From IMG/VR virus record IMGVR_UViG_3300042485_004775, positions 1 to 28,341 of that record: 28,341 nucleotides of DNA; one strand, given 5' to 3'. Each line of letters opens with the position of its first letter. Position 1 is the stretch's first letter. The notes under the pieces are model-generated. The model saw nothing but the letters and a program-made list of their open reading frames with translations, had not been told where the DNA came from and made no database searches. Below, one piece after another: positions 22,133 to 28,341 of this stretch. The position numbers were made by a program, and so were the translations under genes. The DNA comes from a virus.

Positions 22133-22587
22133 CAGCGCGCCATCCAGAACTGTCGAAAGGGAACGCCGCCCACCATTTGCTCCTCCGGTTCGACGGTGAA
22201 GCCCCAGCGCTGCAGCAGCCCGATCGCCTTTCCGTTGGCGCTGGACACTAGGTTTCCGGCCCATCGGCTTGAATCGACAGCCTGCGCGATGAGGCCCGGC
22301 CCCCAGGACAGCAGCTCGCGCCCATGGCGGTAGACCTCGTCTGTCCCAAGAAACCAGACAGTGGACCGCCGATCGAGCGCAGACCAGGTGATCGCGCCGA
22401 ACATCGCCTCCGGCCGGCCGTCAACCAGCGCGGTCCAGCAACGATCCGACAGCAGGAAGCCCTGGCGCAACGCATGCTTGGGGGAATGGCCCATCGCCTC
22501 GCACTCCAGCCGGTCAATGGCACGGATGCGGCTGGCGATCGGACCGACATGGGTGATGCGGGCCGGAACGACCTCGACTTTAGGCAT
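22132..22587 (-). CDS. DUF2833 (T7 gp13-like) protein, GNAT-like fold, 151 aa
   Basis: The sequence has the plan of phage gp13-like DUF2833 proteins: a short N-terminal segment (PARITHVGPIASRIRAIDRL), a central ALVDGRPEAMFGAI strand pair, TVWFLGTDEVYRHGRELLSW, and a C-terminal GKAIGLLQRWGFTVEPEEQM that looks like the end of a GNAT acetyltransferase fold. In T7, gp13 is needed for virion assembly and sits in this same place between the tail tubular and internal core genes. Whether it retains any acetyltransferase activity is unknown. The start overlaps the 3' end of the tail tubular B gene by eight bases, and the stop overlaps the gp14-like ATG. Confidence 0.85.
   Translation of the reverse strand: MPKVEVVPARITHVGPIASRIRAIDRLECEAMGHSPKHALRQGFLLSDRCWTALVDGRPEAMFGAITWSALDRRSTVWFLGTDEVYRHGRELLSWGPGLIAQAVDSSRWAGNLVSSANGKAIGLLQRWGFTVEPEEQMVGGVPFRQFWMAR
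22269..22278 (-). promoter_or_regulatory. GTCGATTCAA motif, copy 3, inside the gp13-like gene
   Basis: The minus strand reads CTGTCGATTCAAGCC, 136 bases before the gp14-like start. It is the only copy of the motif placed wholly inside an upstream minus-strand gene, so it may be coincidental or an internal promoter. Confidence 0.3.
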
Positions 22588-24403
22588 TCACGATCGGATC
22601 CAGATAGACGCCGAGCAGGGTGAGGGGCAGGGGATCGGTCTGCTTCACATAGACGGAAGCCTGCCCACTCACGACGTTGGGCGAATCCATGAGATATTTG
22701 CCGTCCTTCAGCGTATCGACCGTGCCCCAGGGCTCATCACCGCGCGACTTGATCTCGAACAGCTGCGACGGCTCCGTGCCATTCTCGCGGCCGGCGCCGG
22801 CAAGGATGTTCCGGCTTTGACGGAGATGCAGGACGATCTCGCCCGGCTGTTGCTTGCGGGCGGCATTGGATCCCGCGCCGCCGCTGAATACCACCGGCAT
22901 CGTCTGAATCGCGACGTCGAACGGGATGCCAAACGTCGCCTTCCGTACCGATCCTGCTGATGCAGGCAGGGTGATGACGCCGTTCTCGACGGTCAGCCCC
23001 TTCAGAACGAAGCCATCGACCAACCCCCAGACCTCACGCCCCTCCAGGTGATACATGTTGCGGAAGACATTGCGAGGTTCCTCATATTCGAACGACACCG
23101 CGCAATCGAGAAAGCAGCAGTCGGCCACATCATCCCAGCGCGCCGACGCCATGCGCTCGATGAACGTCCGCTGCACCCCGCTCACCTCGCGGCGCACGAC
23201 GAGGTAGACGCGATCTTCGCCATGCTCGGATATGGCGCAACAGGATTGCACGAAGCCGTCAGTCTCGCAGACCGTCCAGCCCCAGACTTGCTGCGCCTGC
23301 TCCCAAGTGAAGGCGAGCAGCTTGCCGTCGTTTCGAACCGCCCAGATGATGGAGCGCGGTTCCTGCGCATAGCACCAGGACACTATGCTGAAGCCGTTGA
23401 ACATGTGCGGCGAGAAGATCGTCACGTCATCCGATGTCAGGCCGTCGACCTCGAACTTGTAATTGATCGACCGCACGCCCCCGCCGACCGATGGCGTGTA
23501 GAAGACGACATTGTCGACTACGAGCGGGGAGAGGCGCGAGGAGCCGCGACCGATCTGCCGGCGCACGGTGGCCGGTGGCGAGGCGGTGAGATATCCGCCG
23601 TCCGCGCCGCTATCGATCCGAAACAGGCTGTCGGACGTCAAGGCGAGAAGGCTGGTCGTGGCCACGAGCTGGTTGATCGCGTTCACCCGGCCGGCGTTCG
23701 CCGCGATCGCGATACTGTCGTCGGCGCGAAGGGGGATCGACTGGTCCATATTCTCGAAGTCGGCCGTGCGGCTTCCCCAGATCGCGTTCGGACTATTGCG
23801 CGATCGCCCAAGGAACAGGCGCTGCTCAAAGAATGTCACGGTCGACGGATAGTTGCCTGCGCCCAGGAACGGGTCATAGGCTTCAGGCGGCGCGGTGCTG
23901 AGATCCGGGCCGACATTGTCATCCACGAATTCAAGGGCGTTTGTGCTGCCGATATAGCCATAGAATTGGCTGCTATCGGCCTTGTAGACCTTGTAGCTCA
24001 CCGCCCCGGCAGCGGCGGACCATGTCAGGAAATTGTAATTCCGCTTGAGCGAAAGGTCATTGTAGGCCGTGATATCGGCCGGCGAGGCGCGACTTTCCTG
24101 CCCGTCCTCGTTGATCGACGTCACGCAGTATCGCGCGTTGCGGGGGAAATAGGCAGCGCCACCATTCTCGGAATCGGTGTTGGGTATATGCACCTCGACG
24201 GCGACACCGGTCGGGGGCTGGATCTTGGGCGCGAACGATACGGTGGCGAATGACCATGCGTCGTGCGCGGTGCGATTCAGGCGCTCGACCGGATGATCGA
24301 GATGCGCGAAATACATCGTATCGGCCTGCTGCTCGAAATCGATTTCGTCCAGCTCCACACCGTTATAGGGCGTGCCGGTTCGGAAGACGCGGGAAACGCC
24401 CAT
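22580..24403 (-). CDS. Tail tubular protein B (gp12-like), C-terminal part, 607 aa
   Basis: The start, MGVSRVFRTGTPYNGVELDE, followed by DFEQQADTMYFAHLDHPVERL, is a block that normally lies about 200 residues inside tail tubular protein B (T7 gp12). Later blocks (NYPSTVTFFEQRLFLGRSRN, ALTSDSLFRIDSG, IWAVRNDGKLLAFTW) are diagnostic of that nozzle protein, which forms the tail tip through which DNA leaves. Together with the preceding 217-aa gene the total is 824 residues, close to the 794 of T7 gp12. The ATG shares a base with the stop of the N-terminal part (TAATG), so the two chains would be made by coupled translation. The gene is otherwise intact. Confidence 0.88.
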   Translation of the reverse strand: MGVSRVFRTGTPYNGVELDEIDFEQQADTMYFAHLDHPVERLNRTAHDAWSFATVSFAPKIQPPTGVAVEVHIPNTDSENGGAAYFPRNARYCVTSINEDGQESRASPADITAYNDLSLKRNYNFLTWSAAAGAVSYKVYKADSSQFYGYIGSTNALEFVDDNVGPDLSTAPPEAYDPFLGAGNYPSTVTFFEQRLFLGRSRNSPNAIWGSRTADFENMDQSIPLRADDSIAIAANAGRVNAINQLVATTSLLALTSDSLFRIDSGADGGYLTASPPATVRRQIGRGSSRLSPLVVDNVVFYTPSVGGGVRSINYKFEVDGLTSDDVTIFSPHMFNGFSIVSWCYAQEPRSIIWAVRNDGKLLAFTWEQAQQVWGWTVCETDGFVQSCCAISEHGEDRVYLVVRREVSGVQRTFIERMASARWDDVADCCFLDCAVSFEYEEPRNVFRNMYHLEGREVWGLVDGFVLKGLTVENGVITLPASAGSVRKATFGIPFDVAIQTMPVVFSGGAGSNAARKQQPGEIVLHLRQSRNILAGAGRENGTEPSQLFEIKSRGDEPWGTVDTLKDGKYLMDSPNVVSGQASVYVKQTDPLPLTLLGVYLDPIVNA

Positions 24404-25056
24404 TATGGTATCTGCTCGTGCGGGTTGCCGGGTTTCCAGCCGCCGCCACCGGTGGACGGAGGTGGAGGAGGATCCACAGGCGGGGGCACCGGCGGCTCGA
24501 CCGGGTCAGGGTCTGGCGGCGAAGTGCGTGTGATGCCGCCGGTCGCGCCGGTGAATGCGGGCATCGCTGAGGTGTCAACGCCGATCCGAAAGTTATTGCT
24601 ATCCACGATGGCGACCACCGGGAAGAACCTGAAATTAAGCTGATCGCCCAGCGCGCCATCGATTCCAGATAGGAACACGTCCTGACCAACCGAGTAGCCG
24701 TGCAGCGCCGCGGTAACACGCGCCTGCGCCTCATTGCTGATGCCGGTGATTTCCAGCTCTTCGTTGAGAACGAGGCCGCCGCCAGACGCAACGCGCATAT
24801 AGCCCTGACCCATTTCGAGCGCATAGGTCTGCTCAATGGAGAACTGGAACGGTAGCAGGCGAACGGGCTTGGATGCGTCGTAAACTTCAGCGACCAGCCG
24901 AGTGCCCGGCCGCTTTGTGACGCCGCCATATTTGAGGATGACGACGTTGCGCGCAAGGCGCAGGCTTTGCGCATAGGCGTCCACATCGAACCGGCCATAC
25001 AGGTCCGGCGCGATCTCCCCCTTGCTGAACGATGGTTGGGCCAGCCGATATTCCAT
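24403..25056 (-). CDS. Tail tubular protein B (gp12-like), N-terminal part, 217 aa
   Basis: The protein opens MEYRLAQPSFSKGEIAPDLY and continues SLRLARNVVILKYGGVTKRP and VRLLPFQFSIEQTYALEMGQ, the standard N-terminal blocks of the podovirus tail nozzle protein. It ends in a proline-rich then glycine-rich linker (PPVPPPVDPPPPPSTGGGG) and stops at TAA 24403-24405. In most relatives the chain continues into the block found at the start of the next gene, so this is the N-terminal third of a split protein. The ATG at 25056 shares a base with the stop of tail tubular A. The break falls in a flexible linker, which makes a working two-piece nozzle plausible. Confidence 0.87.
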   Translation of the reverse strand: MEYRLAQPSFSKGEIAPDLYGRFDVDAYAQSLRLARNVVILKYGGVTKRPGTRLVAEVYDASKPVRLLPFQFSIEQTYALEMGQGYMRVASGGGLVLNEELEITGISNEAQARVTAALHGYSVGQDVFLSGIDGALGDQLNFRFFPVVAIVDSNNFRIGVDTSAMPAFTGATGGITRTSPPDPDPVEPPVPPPVDPPPPPSTGGGGWKPGNPHEQIP

Positions 25057-25697
25057 CAGATACCAGCCCCCATTCGGGCATATTCAGCCTCACTGATGTA
25101 GGATGTCGTGCGGCGAGGGGAGCGGTTCTCACTCTCCGCTATTGCCCGCTGTTTGGCGACTTCCGCCTGCTTGATCAGATCGCCCTTGAGGTTGCGGCTT
25201 TTCTTGATCGGCATGGCCAGCCGTGCGGCGAGCTCCAGCGCGCAGGCGCGCGCGGTGAGCGGATCGATGACGGCCGGGTCCACCGCGTTGACCTGATATT
25301 CCAGGATTGCGTCGGCGACGTTGGTGTAGATCGAGCCGCCGGCGATGATGAAGGGCAGCTTTCCCAGCGCATCCCATGACGGGAAATTATAGGGGCCAGC
25401 CGCCGGAAGGTCCGTGCGCTGCTCGTCCACCTTGGGGAGAACGGCGATGGCGTCAGCCAGATCGGCCGGCTTGCCATAGCGATACAGCCACTCGCCTTTG
25501 CGGTCGTTAGGCTGGAGGGCAAGGGCGGTGCGCCGGTTGAGGAAATCGAAATCGGTCCAGGTCATCATCTCCGCGATCACGCGTGGATAATGCTGCTTGC
25601 AGTTGAAGGCGCTGGGGGATGCTTCGTCGATCGAGTTGATCGGGTCCGCCGCTATCTCGGACAGCGCGTCGTTGCAGATGTCGAGTTGGGAAGCCAT
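25056..25697 (-). CDS. Tail tubular protein A (gp11-like), 213 aa
   Basis: The opening MASQLDICNDALSEIAADPI, then CKQHYPRVIAEMMTWTDFDF and YRYGKPADLADAI, is characteristic of the T7 gp11/adaptor family that forms the ring joining the portal to the tail nozzle. ELAARLAMPIKKSRNLK and the C-terminal helix with SYISEAEYARMG complete the match. Its length (213 aa) is near T7 gp11 (196 aa). No clear Shine-Dalgarno precedes ATG 25697. An 81-base non-coding gap upstream contains a stem-loop and the GTCGATTCAA motif, suggesting that a new transcription unit begins here. Confidence 0.9.
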   Translation of the reverse strand: MASQLDICNDALSEIAADPINSIDEASPSAFNCKQHYPRVIAEMMTWTDFDFLNRRTALALQPNDRKGEWLYRYGKPADLADAIAVLPKVDEQRTDLPAAGPYNFPSWDALGKLPFIIAGGSIYTNVADAILEYQVNAVDPAVIDPLTARACALELAARLAMPIKKSRNLKGDLIKQAEVAKQRAIAESENRSPRRTTSYISEAEYARMGAGI

Positions 25698-25727
25698 GGC
25701 GATGGGCTATCGCTCGGCGCGGTCTTG

Positions 25728-25740
25728 TTGAATCGACGGG
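25728..25740 (-). promoter_or_regulatory. GTCGATTCAA motif, copy 4, before tail tubular A
   Basis: The minus strand reads CCCGTCGATTCAA, ending 30 bases before the tail tubular A ATG and identical over 13 bases to the copy before the tail fibre. It follows a stem-loop in the only sizeable gap of the capsid-to-tail region, the expected place for a promoter of the tail genes. Confidence 0.5.
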
Positions 25741-25748
25741 CAGGGGAG

Positions 25749-25772
25749 GAGCGGGGACCGTAGCCCCCGCTC
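25749..25772 (-). terminator. GC-rich stem-loop after the capsid gene group
   Basis: GAGCGGGG (25749-25756) and CCCCGCTC (25765-25772) form a perfect 8-base-pair stem with an 8-base loop, starting six bases past the stop of the coiled-coil gene. No U-run follows on the minus strand, so it may attenuate transcription or stabilise the RNA end and not terminate fully. It lies where T7 has its Tphi terminator, between the capsid gene and gene 11. Confidence 0.4.
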
Positions 25773-25778
25773 GCTTCG

Positions 25779-26246
25779 TTACTTTGCCTTGACGGCCGCG
25801 GCCTTCAGCTTCTCGACTTCGGCCTTGAGCGCGTCGCGCTCCTTCTCGACCTCGGCGATGTGCTGGGTGGCCTTGTCGAGCACGGTGTCGGATTCCGACA
25901 GTTGCTTCTCGAAGCCGGCCTTCGCCTCGCTCAGCTGCTTCTCGGCATCGTCGGCGCGGGCCTTCTCTGCCTGAAGCTTCTGTTCGAAGTCGGCGCGCTG
26001 CTGGTCGAACACGACCTGCGCCTTTTCCGTCACCTCGCGGCGAACGGCTTCGATCGCCTCTTCGCTTGCAGCGCCGACCGGAACCGGCTGCTTCTTCTCC
26101 TTCGGGATCGGATTGCCCTTCGCGTCGAGCGGCTGCATCCAGGCGCCCTCCGGCGCATCCGTCGTCAACAGAGCGCCCGCATCGTGCCACACGCCGTCGG
26201 GCGTCTGGCCGCGCGTGATCGCGCGATAGCTTGCCGCGCCGCTCAC
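25779..26246 (-). CDS. Coiled-coil hypothetical protein between capsid and tail genes, 155 aa
   Basis: Residues 1-55 are a small folded-looking segment (YRAITRGQTPDGVWHDAGAL). Residues 60-155 are a continuous charged helix (Glu/Lys/Ala/Gln repeats, e.g. EKQLSEAKAGFEKQLSES) with strong coiled-coil character and no cysteines. ATG 26246 overlaps the stop of the cement-protein gene. Position suggests a virion or head-assembly role, but I do not recognise the family. The helical half resembles scaffolding proteins only in composition, so no function is assigned. Confidence 0.7.
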   Translation of the reverse strand: MSGAASYRAITRGQTPDGVWHDAGALLTTDAPEGAWMQPLDAKGNPIPKEKKQPVPVGAASEEAIEAVRREVTEKAQVVFDQQRADFEQKLQAEKARADDAEKQLSEAKAGFEKQLSESDTVLDKATQHIAEVEKERDALKAEVEKLKAAAVKAK

Positions 26247-26674
26247 AGGGCACCCGGACGGCCGGCGACGATCGCGGCAAAGACCTTGCCGGTGGTCGGG
26301 GCAGTGCCTGCCACAGTGAAGTAGAGCCGATAATAGCGCTCGCTGGCGCCTTCCGGGATGCTGTCGGGAATGCGGAAGCGATAGCCGGCCTTCAGATCAG
26401 CGAGCGGAACAGCCTCGGACGACACGATCGTCGACGGCGAGCCGAATACCGGGTCGCTGTCCATCTGAATCGCCACCTTGAGCGAGGTCAGATTGTTGAA
26501 CGTCTCGGTGACCTGAATCATCAGCTTGACGCCACTGAGGCCCAGATCTCCAAAGACGGCGCCAGCCCAGCCGATCGGCGTGCCGTTCTCGCCGAAGTCG
26601 AGCGCGTTCGTGGAAGCGGCCGAGGCGGTGATCGCCTGCCCTTCACTGAGAACGCCTGCGTTATCAACCAACAT
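26243..26674 (-). CDS. Bbp16-like capsid cement protein, 143 aa
   Basis: The opening MLVDNAGVLSEGQAITASAA followed by STNALDFGENG, then LKVAIQMDSDPVFGSPSTIV and a C-terminal RYYRLYFTVAGTAPTTGKVF, follows the pattern of the Bbp16 cement protein of Bordetella phage BPP-1. In that phage it binds the capsid surface and stabilises it. The predicted fold is all-beta, and the length is typical. It directly follows the major capsid gene, as in BPP-1. ATG 26674 is preceded by GAGAAGGAG in a 27-base gap. This gives a BPP-1-type capsid joined to a T7-type tail set. Confidence 0.83.
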   Translation of the reverse strand: MLVDNAGVLSEGQAITASAASTNALDFGENGTPIGWAGAVFGDLGLSGVKLMIQVTETFNNLTSLKVAIQMDSDPVFGSPSTIVSSEAVPLADLKAGYRFRIPDSIPEGASERYYRLYFTVAGTAPTTGKVFAAIVAGRPGAL

Positions 26675-26701
26675 AGTAAATCTCCTTCTCTATCCGGCTG
26701 A

Positions 26702-27733
26702 TCAGACCAGCGGCGCTTCGGTGCTCGTGATCCCGTCGGTCACGCGGATGGGCAGGCCGCGGAATACGGTGGTTTCCTCGCCCTGAATATCCTTGATGCC
26801 GAGCTGGAGGGCGGGGTTCAGATCCTTGTTGCGAGCCTGCTTATCCAGGATCTCGAACAGGTCCGCGTTCATGTACCAGCATGCGCGCGCGCCGAGGAAA
26901 GCCGAGTTTTCGACTTCCGCATTGTGCTTGGGCATGCGGGCGCGATGGTATGCGGTCACCATGTGTTCCATGATGTCCACCGTGTTCGCCTTGGCGTTCG
27001 ACACGTCGATGTTGGCGATGCGCGCGTTGGCGCGATAATCCTTGATCGCCACGCCGCTGTGCAGAGTGAACATTTCTTCCTGCACGTAGCGGACACCGCC
27101 TTCGTCGTCCGTGTCGCGCTGCTGACCCTTGTCCTCGCGCTGGATGCCCATGGAAATGTTCTTGGGCACGATCAGCGAAGTCTGCTGTTCACCATGGCGG
27201 ATCAGCCAGATCGACGAGTTATCGGAGCCGACCCCGCCAGCGTTCACTACCTGGTTGCTGGCGTTATTGTTGCCGACGGGCAGGGCATTATAATAGGCGC
27301 CCATGCCGTCGAAGCCGAGCGGGTTCGTCTTCGTGTTCCCATTAAAGAACATGAATTCGAATTCCTGAGCGATACCCTCCAGGTGCGGCGCAGCTTCCGA
27401 AAGCCGCAAGGCGGCTTCGTCGTCAGCCAGGTCAAGGATGTCCTGAGGCACCTGCGAGAGCGAACGGCAGAAGCCGGTCGTGAATTTCTGCGCACGGGTC
27501 TGACTCTTGGTCGGCTTCACATAGCCACCGACCTTCATCCACGCCGTTTCCGGCAGGCCGACGCGCACGAGCGTCTCATGCTCGGTGCCCTTGTTGGCGG
27601 TGATGAAAGCACCATCGCGCATGATGACGTTATGCTGGTTCAGCACCTCGGCGACGGTGCCGATAGTGCCATCCGGCCCCAGCTTGGTGATGAGGTCGGC
27701 CCACGTAAGGGCCTGGGACGAGAGAATTGCCAT
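26702..27733 (-). CDS. Major capsid protein (BPP-1-type), 343 aa
   Basis: The 343-residue protein has the HK97-fold capsid plan of BPP-1-like phages. The N-terminus MAILSSQALTWADLITKLGP is followed by an N-arm, EFMFFNGNTKTNPLGFDGMG in the middle, SSIWLIRHGEQQTSLIVPKN, and a C-terminal NADLFEILDKQARNKDLNPA before the final ILPIRVTDGI-like strand. Its position right after the scaffold-like gene and before the cement protein gene fits. ATG 27733 lies two bases after the scaffold stop with AGGGG nine bases upstream. There is no delta domain or protease, so a separate scaffold is expected. Confidence 0.9.
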   Translation of the reverse strand: MAILSSQALTWADLITKLGPDGTIGTVAEVLNQHNVIMRDGAFITANKGTEHETLVRVGLPETAWMKVGGYVKPTKSQTRAQKFTTGFCRSLSQVPQDILDLADDEAALRLSEAAPHLEGIAQEFEFMFFNGNTKTNPLGFDGMGAYYNALPVGNNNASNQVVNAGGVGSDNSSIWLIRHGEQQTSLIVPKNISMGIQREDKGQQRDTDDEGGVRYVQEEMFTLHSGVAIKDYRANARIANIDVSNAKANTVDIMEHMVTAYHRARMPKHNAEVENSAFLGARACWYMNADLFEILDKQARNKDLNPALQLGIKDIQGEETTVFRGLPIRVTDGITSTEAPLV

Positions 27734-27735
27734 AT

Positions 27736-28341
27736 TTACTTACCCCTACGGTTGTTCGGATACATGTCAGTCAGTGTGTCCACGACCTTCGCCCCGGCAT
27801 CCGCGCGGACGAAATCACCATCTTCGCCAACCATTTCCCCGATCCGCGCGAAGATGCGGATCATCTCGGGATGGTTACCGAAGCCGGTTTCATTGAGGGC
27901 GGTCCGGAACTCGGACCCTTCCGCATGGCCAAGCGCATCGAGCGCACGGCCGGCGCTGTCCAAGCTGGCATCCCATTTGGCGCCGCCGATCTGCGCGTCG
28001 GCCTTGGCGGCATCCAGCCATGCCTTGCGCTGCTGGTTGCCGGCATCGATCAGGTTCTGGACCGTCGACTGCTGGGTCTTTTCCACCAGGGACTTGGCGG
28101 CGGGCAGAATCGCCTGCGCCTGTTCGTTCGACAGCCCGGCTTCCTTGAAGATCGGCGTCGCCTCGGTGAGCAGGTCCGCGTCGATCGTCATGCCGTCGGG
28201 GGCGGTCAGCTCATAGGCTTCCGGGATGACGTGCGCGGGGGGCTCATTGGGATCAGCAGGATCAGCGGGCACCTCGGGCTTCTTGCCGCCCAGTGCCGTA
28301 TCATCGCTGTCATCCGGGTCGGCGGCAGGCGCCGGCGCGGC
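27736..28341 (-). CDS. Scaffold-like head assembly protein, 5' partial, at least 201 aa
   Basis: The frame stays open to the right edge, so the start is outside the window. The GTG at 28272 is an internal possibility, but the sequence before it (DPDDSDDTALGGKKPEV) belongs to the same protein. The acidic, Pro/Ala-rich N-terminus, EAYELTAPDGMTIDADLLTE, FKEAGLSNEQAQAILPAAKS and the helical remainder ending in MYPNNRRGK are typical of podovirus scaffolding proteins that lie directly before the capsid gene. It would guide procapsid assembly and then leave. The basic C-terminus is where scaffolds contact the capsid protein. Confidence 0.8.
   Translation of the reverse strand, partial: AAPAPAADPDDSDDTALGGKKPEVPADPADPNEPPAHVIPEAYELTAPDGMTIDADLLTEATPIFKEAGLSNEQAQAILPAAKSLVEKTQQSTVQNLIDAGNQQRKAWLDAAKADAQIGGAKWDASLDSAGRALDALGHAEGSEFRTALNETGFGNHPEMIRIFARIGEMVGEDGDFVRADAGAKVVDTLTDMYPNNRRGK

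Overview
The window looks like part of the genome of a tailed bacteriophage, or an integrated prophage, with a short-tailed (podovirus-type) virion. The high GC content, codon choice and tail-fibre C-terminus suggest an alphaproteobacterial host, most likely a sphingomonad; this host call is inference. No integrase, terminase, portal, polymerase, tRNA, CRISPR array or insertion sequence was seen. The left edge falls exactly on a possible start codon, and the right edge cuts through the scaffold-like gene.

Layout: bases 1-6022 hold eleven tightly packed plus-strand genes, nearly all joined by ATGA-type stop/start overlaps. They encode small zinc-binding proteins and a run of likely nucleotide or nucleic-acid chemistry proteins: ASCH, DUF5131 (Gp37/Gp68), a PAPS-reductase/DndC-like PP-loop protein, a C5-cytosine-methyltransferase-like protein and DUF1643. 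Bases 6023-6118 are the decayed 3' end of a second DUF1643 gene. Bases 6174-7100 are an AT-richer cargo gene of the AlgJ/AlgX SGNH acyltransferase type.

From 7129 to the right edge almost everything is on the minus strand and is transcribed right to left. In transcription order: scaffold-like protein, major capsid protein, Bbp16-like capsid cement protein, coiled-coil protein, tail tubular A (T7 gp11-like), tail tubular B (gp12-like, split in two), gp13-like DUF2833, gp14-like, gp15-like with an M23 peptidase, gp16-like giant ejection protein (split by an apparent -1 frameshift), small membrane protein, T7-type tail fibre/tailspike, and a lysis cassette (two small unknowns, holin-like proteins, GH108 endolysin, tiny membrane peptide, nested Rz/Rz1). 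The order follows T7 genes 9 to 17, while the capsid and cement proteins resemble those of Bordetella phage BPP-1, so the virion is mosaic.

Two plus-strand genes interrupt this minus-strand block: a zinc-ribbon membrane protein (12430-13044) and a small lipoprotein (21267-21626). Both look like cargo (moron) genes. A 10-base minus-strand motif, GTCGATTCAA, occurs four times. Three copies lie 30-50 bases before virion gene starts, in the main non-coding gaps of the block, making it the best candidate here for an undescribed late promoter or other control element.
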